A stretch of 44,645 bases of DNA, from positions 1-44,645 of the forward strand of contig PWXJ01000162.1 of assembly GCA_003561965.1 (NCBI GenBank). Direction: 5' to 3'. Numbering within the stretch: position 1 is the stretch's first letter; each line of letters starts with the position of its first letter. The stretch comes from PVC group bacterium. Its GTDB lineage: Bacteria > Auribacterota > Erginobacteria > Erginobacterales > Erginobacteraceae. The notes beneath the pieces were generated by a model, which did no database searches, was not told the origin of the DNA, and saw only the letters and a program-made list of their open reading frames with translations. Both the position numbers and the translations under genes were made by a program. Positions 15,118 through 22,114 of this stretch are shown piece after piece.

Positions 15118-17180
15118 ATCTCCGGCGAGGGGCACTGATCCGGCTGGTCCGTATCGGGTTGTCCCGCCTCTTCCCCGGCCGGGAGGAGACGGGAGAGCAG
15201 GCCCCGGAGGCGGCCGAGGGAATAGGGCTTCTGGAGGATCCCGTCCAGGTCGCGGCCGGCGAAGCGTTCGGCCAGGTCGGCCTCGCTGTAGCCGCTGGCG
15301 ATCACCACCCGGGCCGACGGGTCGATCTTCCGGATCTCCTCCAGGGCTTCCCCGCCGTCGAGACCGGGCATCGTCAGGTCGAGCAGGACCAGGTCGATCT
15401 TCTTCCGGTCTTTCCGGAAGGTTTCAACCGCCTCCTTCCCGTCGGCGGCGGTGATGACTTCCAGCCCCAGCCGGTGGAGGACCTGGGAGCCCAGGGCCCG
15501 GAGGGTCTCCTCGTCCTCGGCCAGGAGCACCGTCCCCTTCCCCCGCCAATCCAGACCCCCGGCGACGGAGCCGCCATCGGAGGGGGCCGGCGCCGCCTTC
15601 CCGGGGTCGAGGGCAGGGAAAAGAACCCGGAAGGTCGTACCCTTTCCCGGCCTGCTTTCAATCCGGAGTCCCCCCCCGTGGCTCCGGACGATCCCCAGCA
15701 CCGCCGCCAGCCCCAGTCCCCGTCCGGTGAACTTGGTGGAGAAGAAGGGCTCGAAGAGCCGCCGGCGGACCTCTTCGTCCATCCCCGTCCCGGTATCGGC
15801 CACCTCGAAGAAGACGTAGAGCCCCGGTTCCAGGTCGTTGCCGAACTCGGTCCGTTTCAGTTCTTCTCCGTCGCAGAGCACGGCGCCGGTGGAGACGGTG
15901 ATGAAACCGCTGCGGTCCTCGAGGGCCTCGGAAGCGTTGATCAGGAGGTTCATCACCACCTGCCGGACCTGAGAGGGGTCGGCCTCGATCGGCGGGAGCC
16001 CCTCCTCGAGCTGGAGCTTGAGGACCGCCTTCTTGGAGATCGCGGCCTTCAGCAGATGGGTGATCTCCCCGACCAGGCGCTTTAAGTTAACCGGCTGGCG
16101 GACGAACGAAGACTTGCCGGTATAGGCGAACATCTGCCGGCAGAGGTCGGCGGCCTGGCGGGCGGAACCGGTGATCTGATCGAGATTGACCCGGGCCGGG
16201 GAGTAGGACTTGACCGACTCCAGGGCCAGTTCGGCGTTGCCCAGAATCACCATCAGGATGTTGTTGAAGTCGTGGGCGATCCCCCCGGCCAGGACCCCGA
16301 GGCTCTCCAGTTTCTGGGCCTGCTGGACCTGCCGTTCCAGCTCCCGCCGCTCGGCCTCCGCCTGTTTCCGGCCGGTGATGTCGATGGCCAGCTCGAAGCG
16401 GACGTCGCGGCCGTCGGGCCACCGGATCACCCGGTCGATGATCTGGTAGTCGCGGTCAAGTTTCGGATTGTGGTATTCCCAGTAATAGGGCTTTCCGTCG
16501 AGCTTCCGGATGATCTCGTTGGTGCAGAAGTCGCAGGGCTCCTCCCGCCCCTGGAGTACCCGGTAACAGGTCTTCCCGGTCAGCGATTCCCCGAAGTCGG
16601 CCTCGGTCGCCCGGTTGGCGAAGAGGATCTCGTGGGTGTCCATATCGGCCACGTAGATCGCCTGGCCGATGCTGTTGAAGATCGAGAGCAGCCGGCCGTG
16701 TTCCTCCCGGAGTGCCTCCTCCGCCCGGACCCGGGCGGTGATGTCACGGACGAACTCGACCACCCCGGTGACCTCCCCGGTGGCCGGGTCCTTCATCGGG
16801 TAGGCGAAGAGCTCCAGCCGCTCGGCCGGGGAGCCGGGGAGACCGGGGACGATATCCACCTCGGTCCGGCCGGACTGGAAACACCGCCGGACCGGGCAGA
16901 GGGAGCAGGGTCGTTTCCGGCTGTGGTAGGCTTCGTAGCACTTCTTTCCTTCCAGGGGGAGGTTGGCCCGGTACCACTCCTTCATCACCGGGTTGACGTG
17001 GCGGACGGTCAGGTCGGGGTCGAGGATCGAGATCCCGTCCTGGATGGTGTTGAGGACGTCGTCGATCAGCCGGCGCTCGCCGCCGCCGGCTTGAGCCAGT
17101 TCCCGCTTCAGGCGGGAGATCTCGCCCTGGAGTTCTTCCCGGGAGGGCGGGGAGGACTTTTTCTTTTTCGGGGCGGTCAT
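15114..17180 (-). CDS. Soluble PAS sensor histidine kinase with C-terminal receiver
   Basis: The 688-aa protein starts with a short coiled coil (EELQGEISRLKRELAQAG), then two PAS domains, each with a cysteine cluster: RKRPCSLCPVRRCF (about 90-103) and REEPCDFCTN (about 208-217). The kinase core has GGIAHDFNNIL, NLLINASEAL, DTGTGMDEE, FEPFFSTK and GRGLGLAAVLG. A receiver follows with AEDEE and VLLDLTMPGLDG. It shares its core closely with the 796-aa kinase, suggesting duplication. It is the first gene of the kinase-mscS operon, and its stop overlaps the hybrid kinase ATG. The cysteines could bind metal or sense redox state; that is inference. Confidence 0.9.
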   Translation of the reverse strand: MTAPKKKKSSPPSREELQGEISRLKRELAQAGGGERRLIDDVLNTIQDGISILDPDLTVRHVNPVMKEWYRANLPLEGKKCYEAYHSRKRPCSLCPVRRCFQSGRTEVDIVPGLPGSPAERLELFAYPMKDPATGEVTGVVEFVRDITARVRAEEALREEHGRLLSIFNSIGQAIYVADMDTHEILFANRATEADFGESLTGKTCYRVLQGREEPCDFCTNEIIRKLDGKPYYWEYHNPKLDRDYQIIDRVIRWPDGRDVRFELAIDITGRKQAEAERRELERQVQQAQKLESLGVLAGGIAHDFNNILMVILGNAELALESVKSYSPARVNLDQITGSARQAADLCRQMFAYTGKSSFVRQPVNLKRLVGEITHLLKAAISKKAVLKLQLEEGLPPIEADPSQVRQVVMNLLINASEALEDRSGFITVSTGAVLCDGEELKRTEFGNDLEPGLYVFFEVADTGTGMDEEVRRRLFEPFFSTKFTGRGLGLAAVLGIVRSHGGGLRIESRPGKGTTFRVLFPALDPGKAAPAPSDGGSVAGGLDWRGKGTVLLAEDEETLRALGSQVLHRLGLEVITAADGKEAVETFRKDRKKIDLVLLDLTMPGLDGGEALEEIRKIDPSARVVIASGYSEADLAERFAGRDLDGILQKPYSLGRLRGLLSRLLPAGEEAGQPDTDQPDQCPSPEI

Positions 17181-17205
17181 CTCTCGCCTGAAGCCTGGTG
17201 GGGAG

Positions 17206-17241
17206 AAAGGACTTAAAAGACGAAAAGGACCTCAAGGACAC
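17206..17241 (-). repeat. 9-bp periodic repeat, copy D
   Basis: Units AAAGGACTT, AAAAGACGA, AAAGGACCT, CAAGGACAC on the plus strand, preceded by GCCTGGTGG. It lies in the 126-bp gap between the arginine decarboxylase stop and the kinase start. Confidence 0.85.
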
Positions 17242-17306
17242 ATTAACTTAACACTTCAGACCGGCTTCTGTCAAACTATTTTGACGTGAGGAAGCGGTTG
17301 CCCAAT

Positions 17307-17849
17307 TTAGAGGATAAAGACCGCGGCGGCGACGGTGGTGGTCCAGAGGCCGTTGCGGTCGCCCTCGGCCGACTGGCAGATATTGGTGGTGGTGATGATC
17401 TTGCCCGAGGCCCGGTAGATCTGTTTCCGCTCGTCCCAGGCGGTCTCGGGGTCGAACTCGATCCCCAATGTGGTGGCGAGCATCGTCGCCGCCAGGTCCT
17501 CGGCGTATTCGCCGGATTTCTTCGCCGTCTCCCCGTGGGCGTGGTGCTCGGAGAGATACCCGTAGCCTTTCTTCCGGGCCGGCCTGGCCACCCCGATGGC
17601 CGAGGAGACCAGGCGGTTGGGCTCGTTCGTATCGTTGCGGGCCAGCACCACGAAGACGATCTGGCCGGGCTGGAGGAGTTCTCTCCCCTCCCGGCCGGTC
17701 AGTTTCCGGCAGCCGGGGGGGAGGATGCTGGAGACCTGGACCAGGTTGCACTTCTCGATCCCCGCCTTGCGCAGGGCCATCTCGAACGAGGCCAGCCGGT
17801 CCTTGTGGACCCCGACCCCCTTGGTCAGGAAATACTGTTTCGGGATCAT
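17307..17849 (-). CDS. Pyruvoyl-dependent arginine decarboxylase
   Basis: The 180-aa product converts arginine to agmatine. It contains the self-cleavage region [12 protein letters not shown]; cleavage between S40 and S41 would give the beta subunit and the pyruvoyl-capped alpha subunit, as in the archaeal-type PvlArgDC family. Other family blocks are [29 protein letters not shown] and HAHGE. The start ATG 17849 overlaps the stop of the upstream DHS-like gene (ATGA), with GAGGAGG upstream, so the two are translationally coupled. The longer ORF-track version is a frame extension into the neighbour. Its partner agmatinase is on the opposite strand 1.4 kb away. Confidence 0.93.
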   Translation of the reverse strand: MIPKQYFLTKGVGVHKDRLASFEMALRKAGIEKCNLVQVSSILPPGCRKLTGREGRELLQPGQIVFVVLARNDTNEPNRLVSSAIGVARPARKKGYGYLSEHHAHGETAKKSGEYAEDLAATMLATTLGIEFDPETAWDERKQIYRASGKIITTTNICQSAEGDRNGLWTTTVAAAVFIL

Positions 17850-18877
17850 CGGCTTTCCTCCTCGAGGATGTCGGCGTAAGCCCTCGGTTCTCTCCGCCGC
17901 CAGTCCGCCCGGTGATAGACGTAGCCGGCCAGCAGCGGCAGGGCGATGGTCGCCTCGGAATAGACCATCTGCTCGTAAACGTCGTCCACCTTGCCCCAGG
18001 AGTGGGCTTCCTTCAGGGTGGACCCGGAGAGAGCCCCGTCGCGCTCGTCGGCCACGGTGATCTGGATCGCGTAGCGGTGCATCGAGGGGTTTTCCTCGAG
18101 GATATCGGCCGCGACCACGATGTCCTGGGCGAAGTTCTTCGGCACCCCGCCGCCGATCATCACCAACCCGGTCTCCCCGGCCTTGATCTTGAGCCGGGTC
18201 AGCTCGAGAAAGTCGCGGGCGCTGTCGATGGTCACGGCGGCCTTTTTCCCCCGCCGGTGCTGGTGGGCGACCAGGCCGAAACCGGCCGAACAGTCGGAGA
18301 AGGCGGGGACGAAGACCGGGACCGCCCGCCGGTGGCACTCCAGGGTCAGGGAATCTTCCCCCTTCCCCTCCCGCTCCAGGTACCGGCCCAGCTCCCGGAT
18401 GAACTCCCGGGAGGAGTAGGGGCGGGGGGGGAGGGAATCGGCAATCTTCTCCACGGTATGATCGCAGACCCGCAGCTCTTCCTCGTCGATGAAGGTGTCG
18501 TAGATCCGGTCGATCATATTCTCCCGGAGCAACTCGTCGTCGATAAACGGCGTCCCCCGGTAATGCCGGAAACCGAGCGCTTCGAAGAAATCCTGGTCGA
18601 CGATGATCGCCCCGGTGGAGACGACGGCGTCGACCATCTTGTAGCGGACCAGATCCCGGACGACGGTCTTCAGCCCGGCGGAGAAGAGGGAGCCGGCCAG
18701 GCAGAGGATAATCGCGCAGTCCTTATCGGCGATCATCCGCTCGTAGATCCGGCAGGCGGCGGCGAGGTTGCGGGCCTGGAAGGCCATCTTCCCGTAGGCC
18801 TCGATGAGCGGGGCCGGGTCGAAGGCGGTGATGTCGATATGTTCGACCGGGGTGTTGAGAAGATCCTGGCGGTTCAT
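17846..18877 (-). CDS. Deoxyhypusine synthase-like enzyme
   Basis: The 343-aa NAD-dependent enzyme matches the deoxyhypusine synthase family: [34 protein letters not shown] and [10 protein letters not shown], whose lysine (K296) corresponds to the active-site lysine that carries the aminobutyl group. Bacteria lack eIF5A, so the product is unlikely to be deoxyhypusine. Bacterial relatives are linked to polyamine synthesis, for example joining aminobutyl units onto putrescine. Coupling to arginine decarboxylase and the nearby agmatinase supports a polyamine role. The start at 18877 follows GGAGAG; the track's 21 extra residues are rejected because they lack a good ribosome site and extend past the conserved start. 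Confidence 0.88.
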   Translation of the reverse strand: MNRQDLLNTPVEHIDITAFDPAPLIEAYGKMAFQARNLAAACRIYERMIADKDCAIILCLAGSLFSAGLKTVVRDLVRYKMVDAVVSTGAIIVDQDFFEALGFRHYRGTPFIDDELLRENMIDRIYDTFIDEEELRVCDHTVEKIADSLPPRPYSSREFIRELGRYLEREGKGEDSLTLECHRRAVPVFVPAFSDCSAGFGLVAHQHRRGKKAAVTIDSARDFLELTRLKIKAGETGLVMIGGGVPKNFAQDIVVAADILEENPSMHRYAIQITVADERDGALSGSTLKEAHSWGKVDDVYEQMVYSEATIALPLLAGYVYHRADWRRREPRAYADILEEESR

Positions 18878-18946
18878 TTCTATTCTCTCCAATCGTGATC
18901 CGGCGGCCCGGGCGGGCCGGACCGGCCTCTGGTTAACCAAGCGTGT

Positions 18947-18975
18947 ATGTTATGAATAATTACCGGGACGCGCAA
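18947..18975 (-). promoter_or_regulatory. Possible promoter for the DHS-like / arginine decarboxylase operon
   Basis: On the minus strand TTGCGC (18975-18970) and TAACAT (18952-18947) are 17 bp apart, in a short AT-rich stretch upstream of the DHS-like gene. Both boxes are 4/6 matches, so the call is tentative. Confidence 0.4.
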
Positions 18976-19013
18976 CCAATTCCTCCCCGGCCGGAATCCG
19001 GGAAAAAATAGTA

Positions 19014-19041
19014 TTGCCTTTTCCGGCGAAACAATTATAAG
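19014..19041 (+). promoter_or_regulatory. Promoter for the small ORF and agmatinase
   Basis: TTGCCT (19014-19019), 16-bp spacer, TATAAG (19036-19041). It lies 35 bp upstream of the small ORF and back to back with the possible leftward promoter. Confidence 0.6.
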
Positions 19042-19076
19042 GGTTGGGCAGAGTTCAAACCGGTCCAGGTGTCACT

Positions 19077-19247
19077 ATGAATTTGGATTATCTCGAACTG
19101 GAAGAAGGCGAATTCGAAGACTCACCCGGCCGGCGGGGGAAAGCCCGCCACCGCTCCCGGAACGACGAAGAGTTCCGGGGCCGGAAGGACCGCCGGAGCC
19201 AGCGGGAACGGATCAGAAGAATCAGAAAGGCCCAGGAGAGGTTTTAA
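19077..19247 (+). CDS. Small charged hypothetical protein
   Basis: The 56-aa product starts MNLDYLELEEGEFED: an acidic N-terminus followed by a very basic C-terminus (RGRKDRRSQRERIRRIRKAQ) likely to be helical. I do not recognise a family. ATG 19077 is preferred over the track's GTG at 19044 because AGGTG lies just upstream and the extension has no content. It ends 2 nt before the proposed agmatinase start and shares its promoter. The dipolar charge suggests nucleic acid or ribosome contact, but no function should be assigned. Confidence 0.6.
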   Translation: MNLDYLELEEGEFEDSPGRRGKARHRSRNDEEFRGRKDRRSQRERIRRIRKAQERF

Positions 19248-19249
19248 CC

Positions 19250-20140
19250 ATCCCTCCCCTCCCCGATCAATTTCTGGACGACGGGACCGAGCCGTCTCCC
19301 TACGTTCCGGCCGCGCGGGCGGCGGTCGTCATCATCCCCGTACCGCTGGAGAAGACCGTCTCCTACCTCCCCGGGACCGCCGCCGGACCGCGGAAAATCC
19401 TGGAAGCTTCCCGGCAGGTCGAGCTCTACGACCCCGAACTGGGGTTTTGCCCCTACCGGCTCGGGATCCACACCGCCGCTCCGGTCGACTGCCGGGGGGA
19501 TTCCGCCGCCGCCCTGGCGGCGGTCGAAGAGGCGGTCGAAGCGGCGTCTGGCCGGTCGGTCCCGGTCTGCCTGGGGGGAGAGCATACCCTGACCCTGGGG
19601 GCGATCCGGGCCCTCCGGGCCGCCGGCGAAAAATTCAGCGTCCTCCACCTCGACGCCCACGCCGACCTCCGGGAGAGTTACGGCGGCGACCGCCTCTCCC
19701 ACGCCTCGGTGATGCGCCGGGTTTACGAACTCGGACCGGACCTGGTCTCGGTCGGGATCCGGTCACTGGAGCGGGAGGAGGCCGACTTCATCGAGGCGGA
19801 GAAGATCAAGGTCTTCCCGGGCTGGAACTTCTCCGGAGAGGACTACCCCTGGACGGAGGTGGCCGCCGCGGTGGGCGAACGGGTCTATCTCACGATCGAC
19901 CTCGACGTCTTCGACCCCTCCGAGGTCCCCGGGGTCGGGACCCCGGAGCCGGGAGGCCTGAGGTGGCGCCAGGCGCTCGATCTCTTCCGAGCCCTCCGGG
20001 ACGCCGGGACGACCCTGGCCGGGGCGGATCTGGTCGAACTCTGCCCGCGGGAAGGCTCGATCATCTCCGAGTTCTACGCCGCGCGCCTCCTCTACAAGCT
20101 GATCGGGTACTTCTTCGGGCCGGAGAAGGAAATCTCCTGA
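19250..20140 (+). CDS. speB: Agmatinase (ureohydrolase family), likely non-canonical ATC start
   Basis: This enzyme hydrolyses agmatine to putrescine and urea. The ORF track shows only residues after 19709, but the same open frame continues upstream with unmistakable family sequence: VSYLPGTAAGPRKILEAS, LGGEHTLT (H112), LHLDAHADLR (D135, H137, D139) and TIDLDVFDPSEVPGVG, the manganese ligands. From there up to about 19031 I find no in-frame ATG, GTG or TTG. AGGAGAGG at 19234-19241 lies 8 nt before ATC at 19250, giving a 296-aa protein of normal agmatinase length. CTG at 19274 is the main alternative. A sequencing error is also possible. Agmatine would come from the divergent arginine decarboxylase. 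Confidence 0.85.
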   Translation: MPPLPDQFLDDGTEPSPYVPAARAAVVIIPVPLEKTVSYLPGTAAGPRKILEASRQVELYDPELGFCPYRLGIHTAAPVDCRGDSAAALAAVEEAVEAASGRSVPVCLGGEHTLTLGAIRALRAAGEKFSVLHLDAHADLRESYGGDRLSHASVMRRVYELGPDLVSVGIRSLEREEADFIEAEKIKVFPGWNFSGEDYPWTEVAAAVGERVYLTIDLDVFDPSEVPGVGTPEPGGLRWRQALDLFRALRDAGTTLAGADLVELCPREGSIISEFYAARLLYKLIGYFFGPEKEIS

Positions 20141-20171
20141 CCGACAATAATTACCAACCAAGGACCGATTT

Positions 20172-20960
20172 ATGAATATCCTGCTTTTCCTGGCGACCCT
20201 GGTCGTCTCGGTGATCGCCGTCCGGATCGGGGCGGTGGCCTTCAACCTGACCGGACTGGAATGGTCCGCCGCCAAGTTCCAGTCCCTCTCCTGCTTCACC
20301 GGGACCGGATTCACCACCCGGGAGTCGGAGCTGATCCTGGCCAGCCCCCGGCGGCGGCGGATCGCCACCTACCTGATCGTGATCGGCCACGCCGGCCTGG
20401 TGGCGTTGATCGCCACCTTCGCCAACACGATCCGGCCCAGCTTCGACCTGACCCGGCTCGACCTCCCGTTCCTCCGGTCGTTCATCCCGGCCCAGCTGCT
20501 GCCTCTGATCAACCTCCTGATCATCGCCGGGGCGGTCTACCTGCTGATCAAGCGGGTCCCCAACACCCGCCTGGCCCGGCAGGTCACGGTCCTGGCCAAG
20601 GAGAAGCTGGTCGGGAAGAAGATCATCCCCCCGGAGAAATTCGAGGAGATCTTCGTCGCCCCCGGCGGCTACGGGATCTCCCGGGTGGACATCGAGGAGA
20701 GCAGCCCGGTCCTCGACAAGACCCTGATCGAGGCCGATTTGCGGAGTCACGGGATCACCGTCCTGGTCATCGAACGGGGGATGACCACGATCCCCAACCC
20801 CCCGCCCGACACCCGGATCCGGGCCGGGGATGTCCTGCTCTGCTTCGGAAAGCTATCGGCGATGAAGGAAGAAATCTACACCCTGGCCGGAGACACCGAT
20901 AATTCCGGAGCCGATGAAAATCCCGGAGAAACAGAGCGTCCGGAGATTCCCGGGAATTAA
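20172..20960 (+). CDS. Membrane protein with TrkA-C (RCK-C) domain
   Basis: The 262-aa product has three likely helices (about 2-24, 66-89 and 108-128). Between the first two is FQSLSCFTGTGFTTRE, reminiscent of the GTG-type selectivity loops of Trk/Ktr potassium transporters. A linker is followed by a TrkA-C domain (about 160-240; SPVLDKTLIEADLRSHGITV, RAGDVLLCFGK), which binds nucleotides or ions in potassium channels. Similar proteins are widespread but uncharacterised. It begins 32 nt after agmatinase with AAGGA upstream and could be co-transcribed. A link between potassium and polyamines is possible, since both balance charge on nucleic acids, but it is speculative. Confidence 0.75.
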   Translation: MNILLFLATLVVSVIAVRIGAVAFNLTGLEWSAAKFQSLSCFTGTGFTTRESELILASPRRRRIATYLIVIGHAGLVALIATFANTIRPSFDLTRLDLPFLRSFIPAQLLPLINLLIIAGAVYLLIKRVPNTRLARQVTVLAKEKLVGKKIIPPEKFEEIFVAPGGYGISRVDIEESSPVLDKTLIEADLRSHGITVLVIERGMTTIPNPPPDTRIRAGDVLLCFGKLSAMKEEIYTLAGDTDNSGADENPGETERPEIPGN

Positions 20961-20963
20961 CTG

Positions 20964-20991
20964 TTGCCTAATGGTGGTAGGCGGATAATAA
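20964..20991 (+). promoter_or_regulatory. hisG: Promoter upstream of hisG
   Basis: TTGCCT (20964-20969), 16-bp spacer, TAATAA (20986-20991). It uses the same TTGCCT -35 as the promoter at 19014. Confidence 0.5.
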
Positions 20992-21001
20992 TGCCGGGAG
21001 T

Positions 21002-21043
21002 AAGAAGTCAGAATCCAGAATTCAGAATCCAGAATTCAGAAGA
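21002..21043 (+). repeat. Heptamer repeat CAGAATY in the hisG leader
   Basis: Six 7-mers: AAGAAGT, CAGAATC, CAGAATT, CAGAATC, CAGAATT, CAGAAGA. It ends 8 nt before the hisG ATG and occupies the position where a ribosome-binding site would lie. Confidence 0.85.
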
Positions 21044-21051
21044 CAAACACG

Positions 21052-21951
21052 ATGAAAACCAATAGCAGTCCGGACAACCCGACCCTGATCAGGCTGGGGC
21101 TACCCAAGGGGAGCCTGCAGGAATCAACCTTCGAACTCTTCCGGCGGGCCGGTTTCGCGATCGCGGTCGGGAGCAGGTCCTATTACCCCCGGATCGACGA
21201 CCCGGAGATCGAGGCGGTCCTGATCCGGGCCCAGGAGATCCCCCGCTACGTGGAACAAGGCGCGATCGACGCCGGTATCACCGGTTTCGACTGGCTGAAG
21301 GAGAGCGGGGCCGGGGTGGAGGAGATCGCCGACCTGGTCTACGCCAAGGCCGGTTTCCGCCCGGTCCGCTGGGTCCTGGCCGCCCCCGAGGATTCGCCCT
21401 TCCGCAAGCCCGAGGACTTCCGGGGGAAGAGGATCGCCACCGAGCTGGTCTGCGCCACCCGGGATTTCTTCTCCTCCCGGGGGATCGACTGCGAGGTGGA
21501 ATTCTCCTGGGGGGCGACCGAGGTCAAGCCCCCCCAGCTGGCCGACGGGATCGTCGAGCTGACCGAGACCGGCTCCTCGCTGCGGGCCAACAACCTCCGG
21601 ATCGTCGAGACGGTCCTGGAGAGCACCACCCGCTTCATCGCCAACACCGCGGTCTGGAAGGATCCGGCCCGTCGGCGGAAGCTGGAGAATATCGCCCTCC
21701 TCCTCCAGGGGGCGATCGAGGCCCAGGGCAAGGTCGGCCTGAAGATGAACGTCCCCCGCCGGGTCCTGGAGCAGTTGCTGGAGATCCTCCCCGCCCTCCA
21801 TTCCCCCACCCTCTCCGACCAGATCGACCGCGACTGGGTGGCGGTCGAGGTGGTGATCGAGGAGAAGCGGGTCCGGGAACTGATCCCGGTCCTGAAGGGC
21901 GCCGGGGCGGAGGGGATCATCGAATACCCGTTGAACAAGATCGTCAAGTAA
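21052..21951 (+). CDS. hisG: ATP phosphoribosyltransferase, long form
   Basis: HisG joins ATP and PRPP in the first step of histidine synthesis. The 299-aa length indicates the long, hexameric form with a C-terminal ACT-like regulatory domain (about 225-299) that mediates histidine feedback. Conserved blocks are [10 protein letters not shown] at the N-terminus, [10 protein letters not shown] and the PRPP loop [16 protein letters not shown]. No other his genes are near. There is no clear Shine-Dalgarno before the ATG because the heptamer repeat fills that space, so translation may be weak or leaderless-like. Confidence 0.95.
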   Translation: MKTNSSPDNPTLIRLGLPKGSLQESTFELFRRAGFAIAVGSRSYYPRIDDPEIEAVLIRAQEIPRYVEQGAIDAGITGFDWLKESGAGVEEIADLVYAKAGFRPVRWVLAAPEDSPFRKPEDFRGKRIATELVCATRDFFSSRGIDCEVEFSWGATEVKPPQLADGIVELTETGSSLRANNLRIVETVLESTTRFIANTAVWKDPARRRKLENIALLLQGAIEAQGKVGLKMNVPRRVLEQLLEILPALHSPTLSDQIDRDWVAVEVVIEEKRVRELIPVLKGAGAEGIIEYPLNKIVK

Positions 21952-21970
21952 CCCGTCTTATATACTGTCC

Positions 21971-21997
21971 GATCCTCCGGGCCACGGGCGGAGGATC
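21971..21997 (+). terminator. Perfect hairpin between hisG and the bS22-like gene
   Basis: GATCCTCCG (21971-21979) pairs perfectly with CGGAGGATC (21989-21997) around a 9-nt loop. No T-run follows, so it may be a leader or processing hairpin rather than an intrinsic terminator. Confidence 0.45.
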
Positions 21998-22024
21998 CGG
22001 AAACCCACCTCAAGGAGTTGACCT

Positions 22025-22114
22025 ATGCCCTCGGGAAGAAAAAAGCGAAAGGCCAAGATCGCCAAGCATAAACGGAAGAAGAGACTGCGGCGGGACCGCC
22101 ACAAGAAGAAATGA
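22025..22114 (+). CDS. bS22/mS38-like (AURKAIP1/COX24 domain) mini ribosomal protein
   Basis: This 29-aa protein is too short for the ORF track. It reads MPSGRKKRKAKIAKHKRKKR... and is about two-thirds Lys/Arg/His. The pattern KKRK-KIAKHK-KKRLRRDRHKK matches the COX24/AURKAIP1 domain, found as mS38 in mitochondrial small subunits and as the about 33-aa bS22 in mycobacterial ribosomes. It should sit in the small subunit near the decoding region. AAGGAG lies 8 nt upstream of ATG 22025. Its stop overlaps the next gene's ATG (ATGA), so TPR translation is coupled to it. Confidence 0.8.
   Translation: MPSGRKKRKAKIAKHKRKKRLRRDRHKKK

Noticed and set aside
19709-20140. Agmatinase starting at 19709 as listed
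   Set aside because: This start would remove the GGEH and DAHADL metal-binding motifs, which lie upstream in the same frame.
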